DNA of 64,000 nt, taken from Blastocladiella emersonii ATCC 22665. Its lineage: Eukaryota; Blastocladiomycota; Blastocladiomycetes; Blastocladiales; Blastocladiaceae. A program made the translations under genes and the position numbers. Of the stretch, positions 33,635 through 43,410 are shown in pieces. Where the stretch lies: the NCBI GenBank assembly GCA_025594325.1, contig JANHCV010000007.1, forward strand, positions 1,550,001 to 1,614,000, read 5' to 3'. Numbering within the stretch: position 1 is the stretch's first letter; each line of letters starts with the position of its first letter. Below the pieces are notes generated by a model, which saw nothing but the letters and a program-made list of their open reading frames with translations, was not told the origin of the DNA and made no database searches.

Positions 33635-35360
33635 GGTGAGGAAGGTGGGTGTGGATCGGGTAGTGGTGGAGGAGTGGACCGCCGAGGCGGTGGGTCGGGC
33701 GGGTGGAAGAGCTAGTGCGCGGGGCGGCGGGCGGGCGCTCAAGTGAGGGCGAGCCGGTGGCGTCGATCGGCGCGAGCGAAACGCAGGTGCGCCGACGTCA
33801 CCGGGGCCCACGTGACCCGTCGACAGGGCCTCTGCTGCTCTACCGCTCGAGAAAACGCAAAGTCCCGGAGCGGGCTGCTCACACTCTCTCCCCCGCTCGC
33901 TGCCGCCGACGCCCCATGAAGCTTTATCCACCACCGCCGGCCGTCACCGCTTCGCTCGAGCTCGGCCTCCGTGCCCGCTTGCTCGCGACCGAGTAGGCGC
34001 GCCCGCCGCACCGCGCTGACGCCGTCACGGTCTCGATTGGGTCTCTTGACGAGCTGCACCTGGACCTGCTGCTCGAGCACAACACCATCATACACCCCGT
34101 CTCCCTGCCCGCCGACGGTTCGCCGCTTCCCACCCGCGAGGTAGCGTCGCCGCGGCGCGTGGCGCGCGACCCTGCAGAAGCTGCGCGCCGAGCACGACAC
34201 GCACGCGCTTGATCCACCGTCGCCCAACGGTCGCGCGGGTCGTCCATGGCGCGCAGCCCAACGACTGCGTGTCGTCGGCGCTGCTGTTCTCGTCCTTCTG
34301 CTGCTCGCGGTCCACGTCCGCCTTCATCGGGACTAAGACTACGGTGCACGCGCACGCCGCGCTCGTCGAGGTGCTCGCCGTCGGCTTGTTTGCCATGAAG
34401 GCCATCGCCGTCGTTCAGCCGCTCCTCACCCTCGTGTGCGCTTTCATCGACTTCGTGGCCCTCGTCCGCCTGCCCGCGCACTCGCACGGGGCGCGTGAAC
34501 CCTCCCACAACGCGCTCCGCGAGCTGCACGAGTACCCCGAGATCGTGCAGGGCGAGATCGACAAGTACCACGGCAAGCCCGCTTCTGGCGGCCGTGGCAG
34601 CGGCGAATCGGACGGTGCGGCAGCGGCGAATCGGGCGGTGCGGCCGACGGCGGCGGCGGCGACAAGGAGCAGGTCGGCGAATCTTGTCGCCCCATGCCGA
34701 CGCGCTTCATGGCCTGTGTAGTACATCGCGTTTCCGCCCCGACCTGCTCGCGTCGACTCGCCGCGAGTACTTGCGGGTGCTCACGTCGCGCGTACCTTGT
34801 CGTCCCTCGCCGCGCGCGGCCTCGTCACTGTCCAGTTCTCCCTGTGTGTCGACGCATCGACCACAAGCTCGCCCAAGGGTCTCTAGTCCGCCGGCGGCGG
34901 GTCGGGCCCGACCCACACCGCCGCCCGGCCGCTCGTGGCCAAGGCGGGCTTCCTGCCCAAGCAGCCTTGCTCGCGGATCACGCGCCGCATGCGCGGCTCC
35001 TCTCGGACGGCGGAGTCTCCACGCTGGTGTCGCTGTATATATTTTTCGAGCGCGTTGCATTCTTGATCCTCTCACTTCCTGCTGGTTCGCGTCAATTTTC
35101 TCCTCGCGCGAGTTAGCTCTCTATTTCGACTTGGCCGGGCAGCGGGCCAGCGGATTCGAGGTCCTGGCATTTAATTTGAGGGTCGATTCCTTGCGGTTAC
35201 GGCTTTCCAAAGGCGGGGGATCGACTTCTCTTCGTTAAGTTGGGATGTGAGGCATCTGCCAGCAAGTGTGCTCGAAGCGATTCATTTTCCCAAGTTGAGA
35301 TTTCGAGCCCACGAGGGGCCAGGCAATTTTTATTCGGGGGTGGGGTCGGCCCATTTAATT
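33170..35360. repeat. Inverted repeat of a pseudogene pair, right arm
   Basis: Mirror partner of 29460-31640, with a spacer of about 1.5 kb between arms. Divergence between arms is much higher than in the 1,639-bp duplication, so this repeat is older. Confidence 0.75.
33916..35118 (+). pseudogene. Decayed gene of unknown family (MKLYP type), right copy
   Basis: The ATG at 33916 opens MKLYPPPPAVTASLELGLRA and meets a stop after 26 residues. Later pieces in other frames match the left copy: LVEVLAVGLFAMKAIAVVQP, FIDFVALVRLPAH and EIVQGEIDKYHGKPASGG. Multiple frameshifts make it non-functional. The surviving hydrophobic stretch suggests the ancestor was a membrane protein. Confidence 0.5.
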
Positions 35361-36260
35361 TTTAAGCTGTCCAATCGGCCCGCAAGCGTGTCCGAAGAAG
35401 CCAAACGGGGCCGCCCTGTCCAACCACCGAGGCCACTTCTACGATGTAGGCTCACGTGGTGGCGTTTCAGCCACACAGTGGGGGCGGTCGAAAAGGTCTA
35501 TTGGGCGGCAGTGGTCCAGCCACCTCAACCACCCCATTTGGGTCAGCCAGAAATGTACGATGGACGCTCAGGATGAGAGGAGGTGAAGGGATGAGAGCGT
35601 CGACCACAGACTTGTCATGCCGCTGCTGACGCTCAGGGTTGGGAAAGAGAGGGAGGAGGGGATCCGTTGTCAAGATAAGCTTGAAAGTTCCCCATACCGT
35701 TCATCTTCATGCGCGCGCACACACACGGGCAGCGAGCGAGGCAAGGTGATGGTTGATACATGGTGTTGTGCGGGAGGTTGCTTGACCCAGATCGGATCGT
35801 GGGGGCTGGTCATAGTCAATGCGCGCGCGCCGTCAAGTACTGGTGGTTGCAGGGAGTATGGAGGGCGCAAGCGCGAACTTTGGAGAGCGAGGGTAGGCCC
35901 GCGGGAGCGCGAGCGTGTGGCGGCAGCGGTGGTGCACAGGCGGGACAGCAAGACGCGCATCGCGACGAGTCTGGATCAGAGTGGTAGGCCAGTACGTGAA
36001 ACTACATTTTCGAGTGGAACATAACGTAGCAACGCCGCCGGGAACGAGTTGCGGCGCGAGACCCGCCGTGCCCGCGCGCGAAATTGTCTCGCGCTGTGCC
36101 TCGTGGCTCATCAAGGGTGGCAAAAACGTCCACGTGCGCTCGCTCGCTCGCTCGCGGAGACCATTGTCGATTGCAGCAGGAGGCCAAACGTGGCGGTGGG
36201 GGACGCGTCTTGAAACTGGAGACTGCCACGGGTCGCCAACCGCGTGATTGGCCAGGTAAT
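35361..36260. other. Non-coding region left of the Pif1 module
   Basis: About 900 bp with no supported gene. Frames here are short and arginine-rich. The region ends at the left 17-bp inverted repeat. Confidence 0.45.
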
Positions 36261-36277
36261 TCTCAGCTGTAGCTTTA
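36261..36277 (+). repeat. Left 17-bp inverted repeat flanking the ORF1/Pif1 module
   Basis: TCTCAGCTGTAGCTTTA is present here and its exact reverse complement lies at 40290-40306. The left copy also starts a small hairpin (CTCAGCT ... AGCTGAG, 36263-36289). Confidence 0.6.
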
Positions 36278-36771
36278 GCGAAGCTGAGTTTCTGTGGGAG
36301 CAATTGAAACCTATCAGGCACATCAACCTTGCTCTTGTGGTCACATGAGTGGCTCAGTGACCGTTTTCGATTTTTGTCGCGCAACGAGTTCCGTTGTTTT
36401 TCGCTTTCACTTCATTCCGACCCCTGCAACGTAAATCTGGACTGTGCTTTGCCTAGTCCCCAACAGTTCGAGGCTGTTCACTTCGAGGGGAGCGAGGTCC
36501 TGTGCAGCGGTTCCCGTGCGCAGGCGCAACAAGACGGACCTCGCTTGAAACTGACTGTTCAGCATCACGTGACCTGACATCAATCCTGTCTGGCTGCATT
36601 TTCGCGCCCTTGGAAGCTCTCCCACTCCACGCCCGCTCGCTCGCGCTTGCCGCTGCTCGTTGACGCTCTTTGAGACCTCCTGTGCTGACCAGCTCTTTAC
36701 CCGCCACTCCTACCCCATGCAGCGCTTAATACTTCGCGATCCGGCGTCTGCCTGGCCGCCATGCGGCCACA

Positions 36772-36777
36772 TATAAA
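36772..36777 (+). promoter_or_regulatory. TATA box of the 36831 gene
   Basis: CATATAAAGG lies about 55 bp before the ATG at 36831. It is a strong match to the eukaryotic TATA consensus. Confidence 0.6.
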
Positions 36778-36830
36778 GGCGCGCGGGCCGCCGCTGACAG
36801 TCCTTGCTCTCCTCTACCACTCGCAACACC

Positions 36831-38361
36831 ATGAACTTCTCTCCCACGTTCTCGCTGCGCTGCTCGTTGCGCTTCACGGTTCTCTCCAAGCTTTGTCTCC
36901 GCTGTCAAGCCCCTTCCTCTTCTTCAACATTGAGATCCCTGTCCGCTACTCGCCTGGTGTTCCCCTCATCAACGCCAACGCCTCGACCAATCCGCTTGGC
37001 TTGCTGCAGGCCACGGCTGCCGCGTACCGCGGCAGCCTGCTTGTCGGCAACTCGTACAAGGCCAACGGCTTCATCAAGATCGACGTGTGCCTGTCCGTGA
37101 CGGCTCCAACCTTCAACGCCCCCAAGACGCTCGTGTTCTACCCAATCGCTTCCAGCCTGCTCGGTCAACTCGACCCCGCCATCCGCTACCCCAACCCCGC
37201 GATCATCAGCGGCCTGTTCACCTTCGGTTCGGTCGTCCTCATCGATTCGTTCCCTCACCGCGCTCACACACATCTCCCACTTCTAGGCGGTGGCAAGACG
37301 TTCGCCATGTGCCAACCCACGCTTGAACTGGCCCAGCCCATGACCATCATGAACGGCACATCGCAGTTCCTTGACCCGACGCACCGTGGCCAGCCTGCTC
37401 CCCGCGCAACCACATGGTCCATGAGCTGTGTGATCCCGACCAACCGGTACGTCCTGATCCGCTGTTCGACTCTTCTGCGAATCTTCTCACTCACAAATCG
37501 ATGTGCAGTGTGCATGGCAGTAAGGGCCTGTGGGTGACGGGCAAGACCATGCTTGTCTCTGGCCCGCTGTTCTGTGGCTTCGAGGGTGCGGCTAACGACA
37601 ACCACTTCACCATGTCCTTGTCCGTTGCCTTCTTCATCACCAAGATGCGGTTGGTCGCCACTGTGACGGCTCCGCCTCCTTTGCAGGGCCCCAACGGTCC
37701 GCCCATGTTCACAGCCGGTCCCTCGTCGCCCGCCAAGATGGTTCCCGGCGCTGCGGCCGCGCCCGCTGCGCTTGTCCCGCTCATGGCCGCGTGCACCACC
37801 CGCTCGCCAACTTCCACCTCGGCGTCCGTCAACGCGCCGTCGGGCAGCACCACGTCGGGCAGCACCACGTCCGGCAGCGCCACGACGCCGTCGGGACCCG
37901 CGGCGTCGGCCGTCGTCCAGGAGCTTGACATCAACCTGCAGGAGTGGGACGACGTCGGCAGCGAGTCCGACATGACCGTGGTTCCCGCGTCGTCGTCCGC
38001 TGTGACCAAGAACAAGAACATCACCAAGATTGTCGTCGACTTGGAGGCCAATGAGGAGGTCGACGCCAACGAGGAGGAGAGCGAGTGCGAGTCGGGCCCG
38101 TCGTCGTTGTCAAGCCGCGCGCGCAAGATGGCCACCAAGGCCAAGGGCCGCGACAAGAACAAGACGGTCAAGACCCCGCCGGCCTCGCCCACCAAGCGTA
38201 CCCGCACGTCGGCCGTCAAGGGCAAGTCCGGCGCTGCCGTCCCTGCCGCCCAAGACGACAACAAGGCCAACGATGACGACTTGGCGACCCCGCCGGCCTC
38301 GTCGACCAAGCGCGCGCGTCGCGGTCCCGCCAAGGGCAAGGGCAAGGACCGCTCGGCCTGA
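36831..38361 (+). CDS. Unknown 454-aa protein, ORF1 of the Pif1 module
   Basis: Four exons (36831-36865, 36910-37226, 37287-37446, 37509-38361) join in frame. The first intron (44 nt) is the least certain. Introns 2 and 3 have good ends, and donor GTACGT is used in intron 3. Residues about 12-240 are a compact beta-rich domain (FFNIEIPVRYSPGVPLINAN, AIISGLFTFGGGKTFAMC, GKTMLVSGPLFCGFEG). The spacing of G, F and P recalls an OB-type nucleic-acid-binding barrel, but I cannot prove this. Residues 240-454 are disordered, with an acidic part and a basic tail containing TPPASPTKRTR and TPPASSTKRAR, which look like nuclear signals. It looks intact, has a TATA box and is followed on the same strand by a Pif1 helicase. 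Confidence 0.65.
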
Positions 38362-38511
38362 TCCTGATCCTGTTCCTTCCTTCGTTTCTTTTGAAAATAC
38401 TTCCGCTGTCTGATATATTCCAAACTCTTTTTCTTCCAACTGGTTACTACTCGAATTTGTGAGGTGCTTGTCGACTGGCGAGCTCAAAGAGTTTACCCCT
38501 GAACTCTGAGA

Positions 38512-38542
38512 ACGCGTTTCAAAGACGCGTTGCGTGACGCGT
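38512..38542 (+). promoter_or_regulatory. Three ACGCGT boxes upstream of the Pif1 helicase
   Basis: ACGCGT occurs at 38512, 38525 and 38537, spaced 12-13 bp. It matches the MluI cell-cycle box bound by the MBF factor at fungal G1/S genes. The stretch also forms an imperfect hairpin with the GACGCGCGACGCGC sequence near 38578-38595, so structure rather than factor binding is an alternative. Confidence 0.4.
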
Positions 38543-38579
38543 CGCGTCGGCGCTCGCGTTCGTGTTCTCACAACTGTGA

Positions 38580-40243
38580 CGCGCGACGCGCAACGCGAAG
38601 AGCCCTCGCTTCTCTGTGCTCATTGTCACGCTCGGCGAGGCCGGCACAGGAAAATCTCGGGTCATCAACTTGCTTTCCCAGATGTTCGCAGCACACGGTC
38701 GCTCAGACATGTTCCTCATCGCGGCTCCGACTGGCGTTGCAGCTTCACCAATCAACAGAGCGACATTGCACTCGACATTCAAGCTCCCAAATCATCCGCC
38801 GCTTGAGTCGATTTCCAGCAAAGTGGCTCACAAGGCCAGGACTCGACTACGGCCTGTCAAGTTTATCCTCATTGATGAAATCAGCATGGTTGGGGCCTCA
38901 GTTCTTTCAAAGATTCACACGCGCCTGATTGAGCTTTTCCACGAGAGCCGCAACCTTCCCTTCGCTGGTCGGCATGTCCTTGCATTTGGCGACTTCATGC
39001 AGTTCCCGCCCGTTGGTGCAACGTCACTGTGCACCGCCCAAGAAGTACCACGGGAACCCAAACTTGTCACCAACGAGTTTCTCGGCCTGCACGTCGATGG
39101 CGAACAAGTCCAGAGCGAACCTTCGAAACCTCAAAAGAAAAGGTCTTTGAGCGCAGACGCTCTAAACCTGTACGGCCGGCACCTATGGCTCAAATTCCGG
39201 GTCGTCTTCATTCTCCAGGAGCAGATGCGCCAGTCAAACGACGCCAAGCTTACAACGGTGCTCTGAGACCTCCAAGACAGCAAGGTTATAGACGCGGTCA
39301 ATGCGTTCATTGCGGAGCGCGACATTGCCAAGGTTATTCCAGGCATGGGCATTGACAACAACGACTGGCGCGACGCGACTTTCATTACCTCGACAAACGA
39401 GCTTCGTGACGCATGGAATGATCGTGCGGCAGCCACACATATGCGCGACTTGGGCATTCGCGACGACCAGATTGTGACAGTGCAGGCCAGCGTGGATTTC
39501 TCCAACCCAGATTCGCTTCGACCAGCGAAGCGAACTGCGAGCGGGTCCGAGAAGCAACACGAACCGGCGATTAGCAATGCATTGATGCAATTGTTGTTCG
39601 CGCGCATCAAAGAGCTTCCCCCAAAGCAACTTGATCACATGCCACACGCGATTACACTCTTTCCCGGTGCGCGAGTCATTGTTACAAGGAACGTCGCGAC
39701 CAGGTACGTTTTATCGCACACAGGTAAATCCGCGCCGCTCACCAGCTAACGATTCATGATAACAGCATCAGAATCGTCAACGGGATGATGGGTAAGGTTG
39801 TCGGCTTTGCTGTCGATGAAGACGGCCAGATCAAGGCTGTCATTGTACGACCCGACCGCGACCTTCAGCGAATCCCAAAACTTGACGGAATTGACGAGTT
39901 GGGTGACATCCCCATCAAGCGCGAGACAATTAGCAAGATGGTCACCATTGACGGCAAGCGGTGGACCTTTTGGCGATCGCAGTTCCCCATTGAGCTGAGT
40001 TACGCGATCATGGCGCACAAGGCGCAGGGGATGACCCTGAACAAGGTCATTGCCGACTTCGGCGACCCCAAGCTCCCGCATCGTTTTCCTGCCCAGTACC
40101 CGTACATGGTCCTCTCTCAAGCGCGCAGGACTGAGGACATCCTCATCATCCGGTTCAACAGTTGGGTTCTCGTGCAGAAGGCATTACAGCACGTGGCGAA
40201 GGACATGGAGCGACTGTCCCTGCTGAGCAGGATTGAGAATTGA
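38580..40243 (+). pseudogene. Pif1-family DNA helicase, disabled by a TGA codon
   Basis: The frame carries Walker A (GEAGTGKSR), AAPTGVAA, the Walker B box (ILIDEISMV) and the GDFMQFPPVG box. Later motifs are FPGARVIVTRN, ELSYAIMAHKAQGMTLNKVI and VLSQARR. A 62-nt intron lies at 39704-39765. Pif1 helicases unwind DNA 5' to 3' and serve telomeres, mitochondrial DNA and Helitron-type transposons. An in-frame TGA at 39264-39266 interrupts the middle, where a CGA codon would restore sense. No ATG precedes Walker A and the N-terminal helicase segment is missing, so the 5' end is lost or spliced in from upstream. No Rep (HUH) domain is present. Confidence 0.8.
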
Positions 40244-40289
40244 TAAACTACTTCACTTTCACCAACTGAAACAGTCTCAAGAAGCCAAG

Positions 40290-40306
40290 TAAAGCTACAG
40301 CTGAGA
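40290..40306 (-). repeat. Right 17-bp inverted repeat flanking the ORF1/Pif1 module
   Basis: TAAAGCTACAGCTGAGA is the exact reverse complement of 36261-36277. The pair encloses 4.05 kb with both genes of the module and nothing else recognisable. Confidence 0.6.
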
Positions 40307-40311
40307 CCCAA

Positions 40312-40336
40312 GTGTGTGCGCAGCACACACACCTAG
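40312..40336 (+). repeat. Hairpin followed by CTAG, 3' of the Pif1 gene
   Basis: GTGTGTGC and GCACACAC form an 8-bp stem around a 3-nt loop. ACCTAG and a T follow directly. Helitron 3' ends have a short hairpin before CTRR (CTAG fits), with insertion before T. The hairpin is closer to CTAG than the usual 10-12 nt, so this is suggestive only. Confidence 0.4.
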
Positions 40337-40981
40337 TCTTTGAGATAATTTAATCGACCGCAGCGCGCCGCGTGACGGCCGGATGAGTCTCTGCCACGTG
40401 TCGCTGACCGCCGCGCGCTGCGTGAAGGGTGAATTTAGCCGCGCCCGGCTTGGCACGCACTGCACCTGAGCCTACAAATACCGGGCGTCCCTCGCGCCTG
40501 TCCACGCTCTCCACGCAGTTATAACTGCCAGACGTCTGGAAAAAATATTGATGAGGGGTACCGGCGGGCTTCGGCTCCATGGGCTTGGCTGGTGGTTGAC
40601 AAAAACAGGCTGGCCTGTGACTATCTATCTATACGAGGCTGGTCTGCCCTCCTCGCTGTCCCGTACACCAATGATTGCTACTTTGTGACGCGCGACCCGC
40701 GCATGCATTGCTGCTTTAGCCAACATTCATTGTATTTGATTCAGTTGTTATCGCTGTCCATGTCAAGGGGCTCAAACTGTTCAACAATTCCCTCCAATAC
40801 CCTCTGCTCTGCAAGGACTACACAGTCGCTTGAAAGCGCGTTTGTCGAATTAAACGCGCCAGACGTACAGGATGCAAGTAAGGCTGCATGGATGGCGGAC
40901 CAACCATGTCCAAGGCCGGCACTAAGGGTCGCGGCGCATGTGCGTTGACTACCACCGCCTCCATTGGGAAATTGGGGGTTA
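40337..40981. other. Non-coding region right of the Pif1 module
   Basis: Contains two imperfect direct repeats (GACCGCAGCGCGCCGCGTGA near 40354 and a close variant near 40406). A TATA-like CTACAAATACC lies near 40472. A gene driven from it was not found. Confidence 0.4.
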
Positions 40982-41275
40982 AGATCTCAAAGAGATCTAG
41001 CTAGATCTCTCATAGATCTTAGGGTTTTGGGGGCCAAAATAGCTTGAGAAGATCTAGGTAGAAATCCACTGCAAACCTATGTTTTCTATAGATCTCACCA
41101 TAGATCTATCCCTCCCGTCCAGCCGAGCTTGACTCCGTCAGGGCCAATAGATCTTCGCAACAAACGTAGATTCCCCGCCAATGAGGAGATCTGTGAGATT
41201 TTCAAGCGATCTTCGCCAAGCAAGAGATTTCAGCACACAACGGGAGAGTTTGATAAGTGAGGAACAGATCTGTAT
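40982..41275. repeat. AGATCT-rich cluster, left
   Basis: The palindrome AGATCT occurs ten times in about 290 bp, four of them in the first 40 bp, plus several AGATC variants. Chance would give well under one. A second, weaker cluster is at 43255-43410. Confidence 0.7.
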
Positions 41276-41278
41276 TGT

Positions 41279-42430
41279 GCATCAAATCTACGCGTTGTCG
41301 TCGTTGTCGTCACTATCCAGCGCAACTCCGTACGGACTCGCGCCTCAGGCACCCACCGCCAAGGCTGCAGTCGCAGCAGCAGCGGCAGCAGCGGTGGACT
41401 TGGTGAACGACCGGCGCACAACCTCCTCCGTGATCATTTGGACAAACGGGTGAGCAGCCCGGCGACGCTCAATGCTCGCGACCAGCTAGTGGAAGTAGCT
41501 GCGGCGGAACATGTTGACATCCACGATGGGCGCCGCTGACCCCTGCACGTACAACTGGACCATGGGAGCAAACTACACAGACACGTCGGGGCGTGAGCAA
41601 CAAAGCGAGTCAGGATCGTGCGCGACGCGTACCAGCTTGATGAAGTACACCATGTCAACAAGCGTGCGATCAAGTGCAAGTCGATCCACAATGGCAAACA
41701 GGTGCGGCCCGGGCAGCTTTGCTACGTCGGCCAGCGGTGGCGTTGGCGTGGGCGACCAGACACACAAAAACACACGCACGACTTGGGGAGGGGGACAGGT
41801 CGCCTAGGGTGCGCGAGCGGGTGCCATAGGCAATCAGCTTGACGATGCCGCGGGCGTAGGTTCTATAGGCGGGGCGGTCCGGGTCAGATCGCTGGTTGGG
41901 AAGCAGCCCAAAGCGGACGATCGCAAACATACGTCGTTGCCCTGCGGTTCCAGTCGAACGTGAGGTTGAGCACTACCTCGGACTTGCGGTTGCTGAGCAC
42001 CGTCGCTGCGCGTGCGCCACGTTGTGCGGGATCTCAATGGTGGCAACAATACGCGGCGCCATGACCATGCGACTGCAGGCCGTCTTGAGGCCCAGGAAGG
42101 ATAGGACGGCAGGATCGACAAGAGCGTCCACGTCGCCAACGCCAGCGAGGTTCAGAGCGTCCAGGGGGCAAAGGGTGGCGTCGGCCGGCTTGGGCAGGCA
42201 GTATCAGCCGTGGCGGGACCTGGACAGCGGGAGCACAAGAGAAGCGTCAGTGAGGGCAAACCCGTGCGACGGTCAGCGGCGCGGCGTGAGGCAGCAGCTG
42301 GTGGCGGCCGTGCGAGGTGGCGAGGTGGCGTGCACACGACGGCGCAGGGAGGGTCTGGCTTGTACCTGGCGCAGGCCATGGCGATGTGCCCAATGCAGTC
42401 GCGGAGCAAGTGCATGGAGTTGGATGAGTC
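41279..42430 (-). pseudogene. Decayed minus-strand gene of unknown family
   Basis: On the minus strand, protein-like pieces follow in order but in different frames: MHLLRDCIGHIAMACARY; DALVDPAVLSFLGLKTACSR with MVMAPRIVATIEIPHNVA; LSNRKSEVVLNLTFDWNRRA; MFAIVRFGLLPNQRSDPDRP; HLFAIVDRLALDRTLVDMVY; and HPFVQMITEEVVRRSF. Some joints could be introns (one candidate starts GTACAAG at the end of the first piece). Others have stops and look like frameshifts. I do not recognise the family. It lies between the two AGATCT clusters. Confidence 0.4.
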
Positions 42431-43254
42431 GTAGGGGAGTTGGGGGGAAGGACGAGTGGCGGGGGAGGAGAGAGGAAGTCGGCGGCGGCGGGGGTGGGCG
42501 GTGGGCGGTGGCAACTGAGCGAAGGACTTCGCCCAAAACAAACGCCGCCGATCCTCACGTGCGCTTGACCGCCGCCTCGCTTGACAGGTTCACCGCGTCG
42601 CGTCGGACCATGCTTCCTCCCCTCTTGTAAAGCATACACAACGCAGGTCTGAAGATCTGATTACTGACACACTGCAACTCCCTCGCCGCGTGGTTTTGCG
42701 GTTGAACAAACTCGAAACAGCCGCGGTTACTGGCCATTGCTGCTCTGCCCAACCTGCTACGTGGTGAGATGCGCGAGCCGGAACTCGCTGATCCGTCCTG
42801 CAAGGTTGTTGGCGGCTCCACAACATTGTGATCACGCCCATTCATGACCCAGCTCCCACCTGAATGCACCATTGCAAGCGCCAGCAGCCCTGATCCCTCT
42901 CGCGCCAGTACAGCTCTTAAACAGCTCTCTTTGAAAGTTTCTTGACACCGCTCCTGCTCGCTGCCTAGAGGAGGTCGCTGCCCCTGGCCCACTCCCCTTC
43001 CCACATTGTTGGTCACGCTGCATGTGTGGTGCTCCCTGTCTGCTCACTTGAACCACGCTTCTCCCGACCCATCTGTGCGACGCACTAATGCACGACTGAG
43101 AGATAGTCCAGTGAACTGCTTGATTTATTCCAGACGCGACCATGGAGGGCAAAAGCAGCAATGATTGGTGCCACGATTTGAGAGTCAAGGACGCGCCGTG
43201 CGAGTTTTGTCTCAAAGTCGTTCGCTGCGCGAGTTGCGAGCGCTCGACTACTTC
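42431..43254. other. Non-coding region
   Basis: About 820 bp with no supported gene or repeat. Frames present are short and of chance composition. Confidence 0.45.
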
Positions 43255-43410
43255 ATAGATTTGTGGTCGAGCACCATAGATTACTCATAGATCTACATTG
43301 GGTGCCAAGATCTTTGCAAGCGGAGCCACCCCGGGCCAGTCAAGCGGGGCTAGATTTCCACAGGGCTAAGATCTTTGTAGATCACAGTGATCTAGGAAGA
43401 TCTTCGTGAT
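43255..43410. repeat. AGATCT-rich cluster, right
   Basis: Four AGATCT sites and several half-sites (TAGATT, GATCAC, GATCTAG) in 155 bp, ending where the truncated retroelement begins. Character is similar to the cluster at 40982-41275. Confidence 0.6.

Noticed and set aside
38524-38603. GACGCG-rich hairpin as a transposon terminus
   Set aside because: It lies between the two genes of the module, not at an end, and the pairing is imperfect. ACGCGT promoter boxes explain it as well.
36261-40336. Classical Helitron
   Set aside because: No Rep (HUH) motif is found in either gene, the hairpin is too close to CTAG, and the inverted 17-bp repeats are not typical. Kept as an open candidate rather than a Helitron call.
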